The notes under the pieces: generated by a model
What the model was told of the DNA's origin: nothing
Databases searched by the model: none
Seen by the model: the letters and a program-made list of their open reading frames with translations, nothing else
IMG/VR virus record: IMGVR_UViG_3300021420_000069
Coordinates: 1-42,838 of that record
From: a virus
Length of the DNA stretch: 42,838 nt
Reading direction: 5' to 3' (one strand)
Made by a program: the position numbers and the translations under genes
In this document: piece by piece, positions 24,880 to 33,049 of the stretch
Layout of the letters: every line of letters begins with the position of its first letter
How positions within the stretch are numbered: position 1 is the stretch's first letter

Positions 24880-27128
24880 TGGTTACCTCCCGGTGACTTT
24901 CCTTGCGAGGCCGTGGCCCCGGCGTTGCCTTGAACCTGTGACTGCGACTTCTCCCCCGGCTTGGCGTTCCCTTCCGCAGGGGGCTTGGGGGCGCCCTTCC
25001 CGGCGACCGCTCCCATCGCGGCTGCCCCTGCTGCTTGCTGCATCATCATGAGTTGCGTATTCACGATATGCTGGATGAGCAGTTCCTGATTAGGCTGTGG
25101 CCACTTCTTGAAGTCCTGTGACTTAGCTTGGTCCTTATGGAAGTACACGTGGATGGCCATGTCCTCAATGAGGGGCATGGGCTGAATCTGGGGAGGCGGC
25201 CCCATCTGGGAATTCCACGTCTTGAACTGCTGATTCTCGAGCCTGGCGTTGGTGGCGTCCTTGTTGAAGGACTTCTGCATGCCGGTTTCACCGAATAGTT
25301 CATAGACCCTGGAGCGGACGCCCGGGTCGGACAGGTCCAGTGCTCCCTTGTCCCACATGGTCATCATTTCCTGCCGCTTCTCGTCCCGGGTCTTCGGCAA
25401 TCCATGTGTGGTCGCGATGAACTCTATCATGGAGTTGAGGTCGGCGGACTTGAAGGCCCGAATCTCCGCCTCCAGCCCCGGGCCGACTATGCGGCCTATC
25501 TGCTCGAACGTGAAGTAGAACTGTATGAATTTCACGTACTTCCGGATGGTTTCGCAGGCCCAGTCGTTCCAGTTCTTGACGGGCTTGGAGAACATGAGTT
25601 CGGCCTGACCCCGTAGTTGTGCAATCGCGGCGGCAGCCGTAATAGCGCCTTCCTGCTCTCCTCTAAACGCGTTGACAGCCATTGAGATGTTCTGGAATTC
25701 AGCATGCAGATTGTCGCGCTGCTTGTAGATTCCATCGTCGAGATGGCCGCTGCCCATTCGGTGGGGCGGTTCACTATTAGGGCCGATGGCCCGCCACTTG
25801 ATGACCTTGTCTGAACGGCCAGTAATTTCCGTAACGATGGTATTCGCATCAACCACGATGGGGTCCACCGCCGCAACCATGGCATGAAGCTTGATAACGG
25901 ACTCATAGGCATTAAGCTCCCGCTGAATTTCGACGAGGTCGAACCCGATAGAACGGGGGAAGAAGATCGTAGGGAGGGTGAGGTAATAAGCGAACGTGAC
26001 CGGGTGCTCGGGGAACTTCCACTCCTCGGTGAAGGCGGGCTTGTCGTTGATGACGACCTGATAAAATCCGTCCGGGAAGTCCTTAAGCTTCTTCGGGGGG
26101 ACGTACATTTCCAAGGTCATGCAGGAATCCTTGACCTGAACCGTACTATTACTATAACCCGTATACCAGAAATTGAGGGCGTGCTCGTAGGTGACGGCAT
26201 AACCGTCCGGCCAGACGGCGTCCGGCTGGGCTTCGAAGTCCCACATATACCAGATCATGTCGGTGGGGCGTCGAATGGCCCAGAGCAAATACGGGGAATC
26301 GTCCATGGTATTGGCCCCGGGCCGGGGAAAGGCCCCGAGGTTGGACTCGATGCGGAGGGATAATTCGTAGGAGGAAATGTCCTCCATGAGGGGCTGGCCC
26401 TGCTCGTCCTGCATCGGCGCGACCACTTCCGAATCCTCGGCCTCGACGGGCTGGCCGCACCCGGGGCAGAATGCCGGTGGCTCCTCCCCAATGGGGACCT
26501 GATTCCAGCGATCGCAGGTGTCGCACATGTACCCCTTGGTCGGTTGTGCGCCCTTCTGCTGCTGCTGTGAATTGGAGGACTTGACCTGTATGATGGAGGC
26601 GAGGCCACCACAGAGGACGAAGAGGTTGGCGGCTAATCCGGCCCTGTCGCCGGAAGTGCCGAACTGCTTCTTGAGACCCTCCTTCTCCGAAACATAAGCG
26701 GCCAGCTTCGTGGCGACCCTTGCCACCATGGAGGATTCGGGGTCGAGATCGTCATTCTCGGCCTTGGGGGAAGCCTCTACCTCCGGGAACTGATAAATAT
26801 TGGAAGTGACGGCATCGACGGTCGGGGAGAACCGATTAATGCGGGGGCGAGGAACCCACTCGTCCGTGGGCTGCTGGGGCTGCCAGACCTTCCGGGCGTC
26901 ATCCCAGTCAATCCACGACTGGTTGGCGTAGAAGAGAAGGGCCTGCCAGATCGACTGATGGTATACGATATAGGCGTTCTTGAGGTCCGTCCAAGTGTCC
27001 TGCGTCTTCTGCAGGGCCTTCCCTTGGTCTAGCCCATTCTGATTGGATACACCCGAGTCGGTGTTATCCTTCTGGCCGTCAGCGGACCGGCCAAACGCCC
27101 CGCGCACGGCTTGGAGAAGACCGCCCAT
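24876..27128 (-). CDS. Portal protein (P22-type candidate) with zinc ribbon
   Basis: The 750-residue product starts at ATG 27128 with a GGAGG site. It matches podoviral portals in length and layout: N-terminal helical region (SWIDWDDARKVWQPQ), PRPRINRFSPTVDAVTSNI, FDLVEIQRELNAYES stem-like helix, and a C-terminal Gln/Ala/Gly tail (from about residue 690). A zinc ribbon, CDTCDRWNQ...FCPGCG, is inserted near residues 200-225. The portal forms the 12-fold ring through which DNA is packaged by the terminase encoded about 4 kb upstream. Confidence 0.85.
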   Translation of the reverse strand: MGGLLQAVRGAFGRSADGQKDNTDSGVSNQNGLDQGKALQKTQDTWTDLKNAYIVYHQSIWQALLFYANQSWIDWDDARKVWQPQQPTDEWVPRPRINRFSPTVDAVTSNIYQFPEVEASPKAENDDLDPESSMVARVATKLAAYVSEKEGLKKQFGTSGDRAGLAANLFVLCGGLASIIQVKSSNSQQQQKGAQPTKGYMCDTCDRWNQVPIGEEPPAFCPGCGQPVEAEDSEVVAPMQDEQGQPLMEDISSYELSLRIESNLGAFPRPGANTMDDSPYLLWAIRRPTDMIWYMWDFEAQPDAVWPDGYAVTYEHALNFWYTGYSNSTVQVKDSCMTLEMYVPPKKLKDFPDGFYQVVINDKPAFTEEWKFPEHPVTFAYYLTLPTIFFPRSIGFDLVEIQRELNAYESVIKLHAMVAAVDPIVVDANTIVTEITGRSDKVIKWRAIGPNSEPPHRMGSGHLDDGIYKQRDNLHAEFQNISMAVNAFRGEQEGAITAAAAIAQLRGQAELMFSKPVKNWNDWACETIRKYVKFIQFYFTFEQIGRIVGPGLEAEIRAFKSADLNSMIEFIATTHGLPKTRDEKRQEMMTMWDKGALDLSDPGVRSRVYELFGETGMQKSFNKDATNARLENQQFKTWNSQMGPPPQIQPMPLIEDMAIHVYFHKDQAKSQDFKKWPQPNQELLIQHIVNTQLMMMQQAAGAAAMGAVAGKGAPKPPAEGNAKPGEKSQSQVQGNAGATASQGKSPGGNQ

Positions 27129-27151
27129 CAGCCCTCCGGGCTACGATTCGG

Positions 27152-27841
27152 TTAGAAGCAGCGCCAAGCGCCGGAAACGCGGACGGCAAGGTCCACGCCA
27201 GCCCCGGAGGTGCAGGTCGCGGAACCGGTGGTCAGGACGGTGCAGGAGGTGCATATCAGCATGCCGCCGTCCGCATAGGTGGAGGGAAGGTTCGCGAAGG
27301 TGGACTTCGCCAACATCTTCGCTGCCGGGAACTGGGCGACGGACCGCGAATCGGTGATGGTTGCGCAGGTAGAAGCCCCGCAGACCACGGTTGCGAGAGG
27401 AATCTCGACGCCGGGAATGGGATAGAGGATGGCGTTGGGAACTCCGGGGCCGTTAAGCTGAGAAGTGCCGAGAGAGCCGGGACCGGTCACGGCGGTCTTG
27501 GCGTAGACCAAAGTCTGGGGGCAGTTGAATACGATCAGATAGGTGGTATTGGCAAGCAGGTTGAGAACCGATTCGGAGATATTCTCCTCTGCGCCGGAAC
27601 AGAACACCGGTCCGCCATCCACCTGTATGGAGAGGTTAGCCCCGGGGTTAGTAACGGTCCCGGCAGCGCCGGTCGTGGTAGCAAGGGCAGCGAAGGTAAC
27701 GGCGGGAGCAGCGAAACCGGGAACGAAGGTCGATCCGTACTGAGCCGCGACCGATTTGGGATGGTGAAACCCGCCAACGCCAATAATGACGGCAAGGGCG
27801 AGGATTACAGATAAGGCTACGACTCGATTAATGCTTCGCAT
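27152..27841 (-). CDS. Secreted-type protein with C-terminal Cys module
   Basis: The 229-residue product starts at ATG 27841, which is preceded by a strong AGGAGG site. Its N-terminus is a signal peptide or anchor (RVVALSVILALAVIIGVGGF...SVAAQ). The body is beta-rich (TTTGAAGTVTNPGANLSI). The C-terminus carries LICTSCTVL...CTSGAGVDLAVRVSGAWRCF, the same C-x-x-C...R-x-x-G-x-W-x-C tail as the 22427-24427 protein. It lies directly upstream of the portal gene in transcription order. Function unknown. Confidence 0.72.
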   Translation of the reverse strand: MRSINRVVALSVILALAVIIGVGGFHHPKSVAAQYGSTFVPGFAAPAVTFAALATTTGAAGTVTNPGANLSIQVDGGPVFCSGAEENISESVLNLLANTTYLIVFNCPQTLVYAKTAVTGPGSLGTSQLNGPGVPNAILYPIPGVEIPLATVVCGASTCATITDSRSVAQFPAAKMLAKSTFANLPSTYADGGMLICTSCTVLTTGSATCTSGAGVDLAVRVSGAWRCF

Positions 27842-28100
27842 TTGGTATATCCTCCTTAAAAGGTTTCTTGTCGAACCACCCGGAACTTTTCTCAACGGGG
27901 ATGGGGGGACGCGGTAGAATCAGGCCCTCCACCCCGGATTTGGCCGCGACCGCCTCGGTCAGCCGGTCTATCCGCTCCTGCTGGGAACTGATGATTGACC
28001 GGTAGTGGGCGCACTGGCGATCGGCGTGCACCACCATAAAAAAGGACGCACCCACGACGGTAACGATCAGTAACACCACCAGTGCGGTCACGACCACCAT
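27828..28100 (-). CDS. Small membrane-anchored protein
   Basis: The 90-residue product begins with a single membrane helix (VVVTALVVLLIVTVVGASFFMVV) followed by a probable helical segment (SSQQERIDRLTEAVAAK) and a Pro/Lys-rich tail. Its start overlaps the upstream stop (TAATG) and it overlaps the next gene by 14 nt. No family recognised. Placement in the head-gene region is unusual for a lysis protein. Confidence 0.65.
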   Translation of the reverse strand: MVVVTALVVLLIVTVVGASFFMVVHADRQCAHYRSIISSQQERIDRLTEAVAAKSGVEGLILPRPPIPVEKSSGWFDKKPFKEDIPNAKH

Positions 28101-28459
28101 TAGAAGTCCGCGCCTTCCTGATGGGCGGCCCCGGTGAAGGGTGCCCCGGCACCGATATGCATGCCGTGTCTTCCCCCGCCCTGCCCGAAATAATTCGGCT
28201 TCTTGAAGCCGTTCCCACCGAAGTGGGTCTTGTTGACCATGTCCCCCTTAAGAGTTCCGCCTTGGGAGCGCTGGGTCTTCATGAGGGCGCGTTTGAACCC
28301 GTGCGAGGAATGAGGATTACCCGCAATGGCCGTAGAAGTAACGCCCTGCTCCGCTCCGGTGCCTCCCCGCTGAGGGGCACCGGCGGAGGCGCTGAAATCG
28401 GCGGGGTTAGACCGGAACCCGGACCCGCTATCGTCCTGAAATCTGTTGGACCCGTCCAT
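28100..28459 (-). CDS. Gly/Ser/His-rich small protein
   Basis: The start is taken as ATG 28459, which has an AAGGAAGGTGGAG site; an extension to 28510 exists without one. The 119-residue product is low-complexity, rich in Gly, Ser, Asn, Phe and His, and probably disordered. It resembles the other low-complexity protein at 29391-29957 in style (FxxxSGSG, GGG, basic residues). Function unknown; both may be minor virion or assembly proteins. Confidence 0.6.
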   Translation of the reverse strand: MDGSNRFQDDSGSGFRSNPADFSASAGAPQRGGTGAEQGVTSTAIAGNPHSSHGFKRALMKTQRSQGGTLKGDMVNKTHFGGNGFKKPNYFGQGGGRHGMHIGAGAPFTGAAHQEGADF

Positions 28460-28763
28460 GCTCCACCTTCCTTTCAAGATCGTCGAGAACCTTGTCAGAG
28501 GGACCGTCAACCCCCCGCATCAGGACCATGAAGTCCTTAAAGACGGAAACGGTATCGGCCCCTTTGCCGTCTTGCCCAAAGGGCAGTTTGAACTGTACGG
28601 TAACGAAGCCGGGAGTCAAGGCCCCCTTCGGCATGCCCTCCGTCCGGTCGGGTAGGCCCCCCGGTTCGATATCCGTGACCTCGACCGGCTGATCAAGCTT
28701 CCCCCAGTGCATGAGAATTCCCTTGCGAATCGGTTCCCCGTAACGATCGACTGGCTTGCTCAT
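28428..28763 (-). CDS. Hypothetical late protein
   Basis: The 111-residue product starts at ATG 28763 overlapping the upstream stop (ATGA). It has a beta-rich, barrel-like first half (GEPIRKGILMHWGKLDQPVEVTDIEPGG), then FVTVQFKLPFG and a helical charged C-terminus (KVLDDLERKVEHGR). No family recognised. It overlaps the following gene by 32 nt. Confidence 0.65.
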   Translation of the reverse strand: MSKPVDRYGEPIRKGILMHWGKLDQPVEVTDIEPGGLPDRTEGMPKGALTPGFVTVQFKLPFGQDGKGADTVSVFKDFMVLMRGVDGPSDKVLDDLERKVEHGRVQQISGR

Positions 28764-29146
28764 ATAGATATTTGAGGCCGCAGGGGCAGGGTGAACATTA
28801 CCCCTGACTGCTCGGCGGCCTTCTCCCCCCTGACGAATTTTAACATGTTGGTATTGGACGGGTCAACCAGAAAGATCGCGTCCAAGATGGAGTGCTGGCG
28901 GGCTACGGCATCGGCCAAGGCATAGGAGCAAAGAGCCGACGCCACAAGGCGTCTACTGAGACCCGAGCCGCAGTGAAATTCATGGAGGAAGGCGTAGGGA
29001 CGCCAGACAAGACAGGCAAAGGGGGAACCCACCGGGCCAGCAACAACGATGCGGTCGCGTTCCAGACGGACATCCCCTGCCCGATTATCACCCAGTATTC
29101 GGTCAAGTCCAACAGCGTCCTCCGAGCGGTAGAGTCGGGCAATCAT
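28760..29146 (-). CDS. GNAT-like small protein, candidate
   Basis: The 128-residue product has features of the small phage GNAT fold: an N-terminal 'IARLYRSEDAVGLDRIL' helix, a strand 'RIVVAGPVGSPFACLVWRP', a helix 'SRRLVASALCSYALADAVA', and 'AIFLVDPSNTNMLKFVRG'. The acetyl-CoA-binding R/Q-x-x-G-x-A motif is not clear, so it may be non-catalytic. It is coupled by ATGA on both sides. Confidence 0.5.
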   Translation of the reverse strand: MIARLYRSEDAVGLDRILGDNRAGDVRLERDRIVVAGPVGSPFACLVWRPYAFLHEFHCGSGLSRRLVASALCSYALADAVARQHSILDAIFLVDPSNTNMLKFVRGEKAAEQSGVMFTLPLRPQISI

Positions 29147-29382
29147 GCAGCGTGATATTTCCTCTCGAACACGTCCTTGGGGTTGAGATAAACATACCCG
29201 TCTGATTGGGTAACGACGTAATCCCCCGCGACCGGCGTCATACGGGCAAGCATTCCACCGTTCGGAGAGTATAACTTCCCGCTCTCCAACTTGAGAACCA
29301 TTGGTTGCTCGCTTGTCGCGGGTGAAACGACCCCCACGATCTTTTCTGCGTCTACTTCTACCGGATTCGCGATATATTTCAT
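29143..29382 (-). CDS. Small conserved-style phage protein
   Basis: The 79-residue product contains ANPVEVDAEKIVGV and ARMTPVAGDYVVTQSDGYVYLNPKDVFERKY, a pattern frequent in small proteins near terminase and portal genes of phages. It is preceded by a GGGGGAGA ribosome site. No biochemical function is known to me. Confidence 0.75.
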   Translation of the reverse strand: MKYIANPVEVDAEKIVGVVSPATSEQPMVLKLESGKLYSPNGGMLARMTPVAGDYVVTQSDGYVYLNPKDVFERKYHAA

Positions 29383-29390
29383 GTCTCCCC

Positions 29391-29957
29391 CTAAGTATTT
29401 GAAGTAACCGGTGCGCCTCCGTAGGCTCCCTGCGCAGACTCGGAACCGCCGCCCCTTGCGCCCATGGCGGCCCGCTTGAACCGCCCCGCGATAAGCTTAT
29501 AGGACCGGCCAGACGTATTACCTGCCCCGGGGGAAGGGTTGGAATTCGGATAGTCGGACAGGCCGTCGTTCTGCTGGCCGCCGAAAGCGGACCCCCGGGA
29601 GCGCTGGTCTATGGAACCGCGATGCTGGGGGGAGCCGCCGTGGCCGGGGACTCTGGCCTCGGGGCGCATTGCCCCCCCTCTTGCCTCCCCCGGGAACCCA
29701 CCCCGCGAGGCCGGGTTCCCGGAGCCGGACCGTCCACCTCGCATGGAGGCGTGGGCGGATGCCTTCTGGCCATGATGGCCAAACCCCCCGCGTTGCTTAG
29801 GGGGAATGCGACCGGAGCCGGAACCCTGCCGGGGACCCCCGCCGCCGTTCGGGTCCGGGAAGTTATGCTTGGAATCGTTCCCCGGGATAGACATGGGGTT
29901 ATCCCCGCTAGATTTAATGCTTACCACGGGGTAGCGGGGTTTCATGCTAGCCGCCAT
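29391..29957 (-). CDS. Gly/Arg/Ser-rich low-complexity protein
   Basis: The 188-residue product is about one quarter glycine, with repeated GRSGSG, GGFGHHG and RGGFPGEARGG blocks, and is basic and probably disordered. ATG 29957 has an AAGGAG site and overlaps the preceding gene by 11 nt. The style recalls RNA- or DNA-binding RGG-type tails, but no family was recognised. Confidence 0.6.
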   Translation of the reverse strand: MAASMKPRYPVVSIKSSGDNPMSIPGNDSKHNFPDPNGGGGPRQGSGSGRIPPKQRGGFGHHGQKASAHASMRGGRSGSGNPASRGGFPGEARGGAMRPEARVPGHGGSPQHRGSIDQRSRGSAFGGQQNDGLSDYPNSNPSPGAGNTSGRSYKLIAGRFKRAAMGARGGGSESAQGAYGGAPVTSNT

Positions 29958-30138
29958 AGAGTATCTCCTTGACTGCGGTAAAAAAAGGACAGGACTCTCT
30001 AACTGTGTCCGGCACTCGCCGGAACTCGTCTCGAATCAAGTGTAGCCTAGAGATTGGCAGGCCGTCAATATAGCGGCGCAGGAGGCGCAAGCCTCGCGGG
30101 TGTCTTAATGCTAACCGTATTCTGGCGCGGTCTGTCAC
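29947..30138 (-). CDS. Small basic protein
   Basis: The 63-residue product starts at GTG 30138, which overlaps the upstream stop (GTGA). It is Arg/Leu-rich and probably helical (RIRLALRHPRGLRLLRRYIDG). Function unknown. The coupling on both sides supports it as a real gene. Confidence 0.6.
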   Translation of the reverse strand: MTDRARIRLALRHPRGLRLLRRYIDGLPISRLHLIRDEFRRVPDTVRESCPFFTAVKEILYGG

Positions 30139-30338
30139 GTGCTAATTCTCACCGGGCCACCCCCGAAACGGCGAGGTTCCTTGGGAGCACGGCCCGGGAG
30201 ACCCGCCGTCTTGGTAGAGGCGAAGTCGCGAAGCTGGCCGACTGACATCTTAGGGTCATCGGAGCGGGGGTGGCCGGATTTGGCGCGGGCGTATGCCGCC
30301 CCCATGAAATGCTGCTGGGCCTTGGACGTACTGGGCAT
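30135..30338 (-). CDS. DUF3008-like small protein
   Basis: The 67-residue product begins PSTSKAQQHFMGAAYARAKSG, the recognisable start of small DUF3008-type phage proteins, and has a basic C-terminus with GRAPKEPRRFGGG. These genes are often next to terminase or portal genes; their role is unknown. The start overlaps the preceding stop (TAATG). Confidence 0.8.
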   Translation of the reverse strand: MPSTSKAQQHFMGAAYARAKSGHPRSDDPKMSVGQLRDFASTKTAGLPGRAPKEPRRFGGGPVRIST

Positions 30339-30514
30339 TACTGGCCTCCAAATGCTCCGGTTCCGGATAATCCGATATCGATGGCGGTCTCCGCAACCTC
30401 TTCAAGCGCGTGACCGATCTTGTGGAAGAAATGCTTATGACAGTGCGGGCATTCCACCTCCACCGGTGCCGGTGTTGGGATTTTGGTTTCGACTACTGGT
30501 TTATCAGTGTCCAT
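30338..30514 (-). CDS. Very small zinc-finger-like protein
   Basis: This 58-residue gene is coupled to both neighbours: its ATG at 30514 overlaps the terL stop (TGATG), and its TAA at 30338-30340 overlaps the next ATG. A strong AGGAGGGTAA site precedes it. The product contains CPHCHKHFFH, a possible C2-H2 mini zinc finger, then an acidic helical stretch (ALEEVAETAIDIGL). Function unknown. Confidence 0.7.
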   Translation of the reverse strand: MDTDKPVVETKIPTPAPVEVECPHCHKHFFHKIGHALEEVAETAIDIGLSGTGAFGGQ

Positions 30515-32172
30515 CAGTTTACCCTCCTAGGGAACCACGTTCCCGTGGAATCCCCTGTCCCCCCGGGGAACCACTGGTTCTCATCGGGAACGGTGCCGAA
30601 TTTGGCGGCCCACCGCTCGTGCGCCCTGTGCGCCACCTGCGAGTGAGTATTCATGGTGACGATATCGGTCGCGGTGAACCTCGGCGGTTCCGGGCGGGAC
30701 ATGGCCACGTAGCGGACGTTATCTATCCAGTGGTCGGAGCCGACATACTTGAACCCCCCGGCAGACGTGACCGTCTTGCGCCATCCGATTAGCTCCTTAA
30801 TCCCATTTCGATTATGATCAGCCACAATAAGGATGCTAGGAGAACCACGTACCCCGGTAAGAGGGTGAATGTGAGTGGGCTTAACGTGAAAATACTCGCG
30901 AAGCAGATTAATTCCAGATTCAAGAGCGTTCCAAGCTGGAATGGTGGGAATTCCACACCTTTGGTATGCATCTTGGGTGCTCCACATCTCGTTCTTGGAC
31001 TGGAGGGTCTTTGCCTGCGTGGACGGGTCGATGAGAATGTATTCAAGGGCCTTGGTGGACCAATGGACGGTCTTATCCGTCTCAGCCAGCTTCTTGGTCT
31101 GGTCCGTGCGCCCGCACCGGTCTACCCATTCATCCAGCAGCTTCTTGATTCCCTCGGAATGCTCCGTAATGAGCCGGTTCTTCTCGTAATACTCCCCCAA
31201 CACTATTAAGTTCGCATCCGGGTCTATGCCCATCAGAACGAAGGCCACCGTGCCAGTTGTTGCATGATCGAGTGACGCAACGAGGGTAAGTCTTGCAAGG
31301 TAGGCAGGGGGCGGCATTGGAATACAGTGAGTGTTGCGGTCGAATTCCTTGAAGACTTGGCCTTCGCTGGCTTCCCATGAGCCTTCGAGGTATTTCTTGA
31401 CCCAAGCCGTTGGGATATCCTTCTGGTTCCGGAGCAGGTCTTCCCAATTCGGCGGCAGGTACGGGTTATCTCCCGGTAGCGCTTGGATATAAATTCGTCG
31501 TCCATCAGATACCACGGGAGAGTTGGGAGAGGCCTCGCGAATGAGGTGGCCGAAATGGTCCTCCAGCCACCCCGGCTCAGGGTTAGTTCCCAGCCATGCC
31601 TGATAGGGCGGGCAACTACCATCGGGCAGGGTCCAGCGCAACTGGGCCATAAGCTGTAGATAAGTCTCACGCTCGATTTCAGACGGCTCATCGATAGCAA
31701 TTGCGCCGAATTCCTTACCTTTGGCTGATTCGACTTCATTGATATCCCCCAATCCGCCGTACACTATTTCGGTCGGGTATTTGGGATTCCATGTCCGGAG
31801 CGTTATGATGTGGTCGGTCTTGTGATGCCGCAAGATTAAGTCCGGGGGGCACATCTGGGAGAAGGTAACAAGGGTGCTGCCCTTTAGGTCTGTCAAGTCC
31901 TTGCGGAATAGGCCGATACGATTACCCGGGATAGCGCAGACAACCATAATGATCTTGGCACATAGGGCACGAGACTTTCCAGAGGACTTGGACCCGCCAT
32001 AGAGTTGCTCCGATTCGGCTGCGGATAGAAATTTCCACTGCTTGATCGAGGGGGGCTTACCTATGGAGAGGGGGCGGCCATTATAATTGATAATGAGCGG
32101 GGGACCCACGCGGGGGTCGGCCATAAGCTTAGTGGGGATAGTACTAATTGTGGCCTCCCCTGCGGCAGGCAT
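30514..32172 (-). CDS. terL: Terminase large subunit
   Basis: The product is about 552 residues from ATG 32172; ATG 32124 is an alternative start. It has the packaging ATPase Walker A GGSKSSGKS, Walker B IAIDEPSEIE, and LGTNPEPGW as a coupling motif. The nuclease half contains SLDHATTGT, the usual first Asp of the RNase H-like fold, and a later EYILIDPS and SPSILIVADHNRN with further acidic residues. It drives genome packaging through the portal. Parts of the gene use AT-richer synonymous codons than neighbouring genes. Confidence 0.92.
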   Translation of the reverse strand: MPAAGEATISTIPTKLMADPRVGPPLIINYNGRPLSIGKPPSIKQWKFLSAAESEQLYGGSKSSGKSRALCAKIIMVVCAIPGNRIGLFRKDLTDLKGSTLVTFSQMCPPDLILRHHKTDHIITLRTWNPKYPTEIVYGGLGDINEVESAKGKEFGAIAIDEPSEIERETYLQLMAQLRWTLPDGSCPPYQAWLGTNPEPGWLEDHFGHLIREASPNSPVVSDGRRIYIQALPGDNPYLPPNWEDLLRNQKDIPTAWVKKYLEGSWEASEGQVFKEFDRNTHCIPMPPPAYLARLTLVASLDHATTGTVAFVLMGIDPDANLIVLGEYYEKNRLITEHSEGIKKLLDEWVDRCGRTDQTKKLAETDKTVHWSTKALEYILIDPSTQAKTLQSKNEMWSTQDAYQRCGIPTIPAWNALESGINLLREYFHVKPTHIHPLTGVRGSPSILIVADHNRNGIKELIGWRKTVTSAGGFKYVGSDHWIDNVRYVAMSRPEPPRFTATDIVTMNTHSQVAHRAHERWAAKFGTVPDENQWFPGGTGDSTGTWFPRRVN

Positions 32173-32965
32173 TCCCGTGCTTCTTGCACCGGCGATACGG
32201 GTGCTCCTTATTAGGCGGGGCAACCTCTAGGGCGGCCTCCTTACTGGAAATCGTCCCGGGCTTCGCCCGTTCCGATTTCACGTCGCCGGTTCCATCTGGC
32301 GGCGCTTGCAAGTCATCAGGTTTATAATCTGCTACGCGATTGACAAGTCGTTTGCGCGCCGGTATGCGGGGGGTCTCGTCGAGTACCTGTTCTCCAGTAT
32401 GTACTACTATTTCGTTTTGTTGTGTTTGCGGTTCGTTTGGTTTCGTTTGGGGAACGAAAGCGGCGAGCCACGGAACGGAAGGAAGCGAAACGGAAAGGCC
32501 GGTCGAGTCGGCCCCGGGGCGCGGGCCATCGGCCAAGTCCAGCGCTTGCCTCCCTAGCTTCACGCCGTCCTTCGCTAGGCTTAGCGCTTCTTCGATGCTT
32601 AGTTTGCTCGGTTCCGTTTCGTTTACCTTTCGCTCGGCCTTCGCTAGCGAAGACAAGGCGAAGCGAACTGAAGCTGAACGCAGCTTGATGCGGGTGGCTT
32701 CGTTTAGGTCGGCTTGGTTCAGCTGCAGCATCGCCGCCCATTCCGCAACTCGTGACACCCAGCGCCATCGCTTTGCCCAGCGAACTCCGAGCGTGTGGGA
32801 GACGAGCGGGTCGAGCGCCCGCATCGAGCGAGTCTTCGGGTCTTGGTCGCGGTAAAGGAGGAAGGCCCGGAATGCCTCGGCGGACTCCCCGGGCTGCCTG
32901 TCCCAAGGAAGCGTCTGCGGCTTCGCCGCACCGCTTCGGTTTTCCGTTTCCGTTTCGGGAGCCAT
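32144..32965 (-). CDS. terS: Terminase small subunit, candidate
   Basis: The 273-residue product begins APETETENRSG and has AFRAFLLYRDQDPKTRS...RWAKRWRWVSRVAEWAAML, the pattern of small-terminase-type HTH proteins, followed by a helical, charged region and a Pro/Lys-rich basic C-terminus. It lies just upstream of terL and overlaps it. ATG 32965 has no Shine-Dalgarno site but lies 7 nt after the -10 of a good leftward promoter, suggesting a leaderless transcript. The frame extends upstream to 33031, inside the promoter. Confidence 0.75.
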   Translation of the reverse strand: MAPETETENRSGAAKPQTLPWDRQPGESAEAFRAFLLYRDQDPKTRSMRALDPLVSHTLGVRWAKRWRWVSRVAEWAAMLQLNQADLNEATRIKLRSASVRFALSSLAKAERKVNETEPSKLSIEEALSLAKDGVKLGRQALDLADGPRPGADSTGLSVSLPSVPWLAAFVPQTKPNEPQTQQNEIVVHTGEQVLDETPRIPARKRLVNRVADYKPDDLQAPPDGTGDVKSERAKPGTISSKEAALEVAPPNKEHPYRRCKKHGNACRRGGHN

Positions 32966-32971
32966 GGCCAA

Positions 32972-33001
32972 AGCGTACCACCGGTGGCCCGAATCTGTCA
33001 A
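32972..33001 (-). promoter_or_regulatory. Late promoter, leftward
   Basis: On the minus strand TTGACA (33001-32996), an 18-nt spacer ending TGG and TACGCT (32977-32972) match the phage promoter form seen at 36480, 37185 and 39102. The expected transcript start falls on the terS ATG at 32965. It would drive the whole structural operon. Confidence 0.6.
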
Positions 33002-33013
33002 CCCACAGGAGGA

Positions 33014-33042
33014 TTGACGGGCTGACAACATCGTGCTAGACT
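33014..33042 (+). promoter_or_regulatory. Early promoter, rightward
   Basis: TTGACG, a 17-nt spacer ending TGC and TAGACT. It is divergent from the leftward late promoter by about 13 bp between the two -35 boxes. The expected start falls at the GTG of the 33050 gene. Confidence 0.6.
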
Positions 33043-33049
33043 CGCAACC

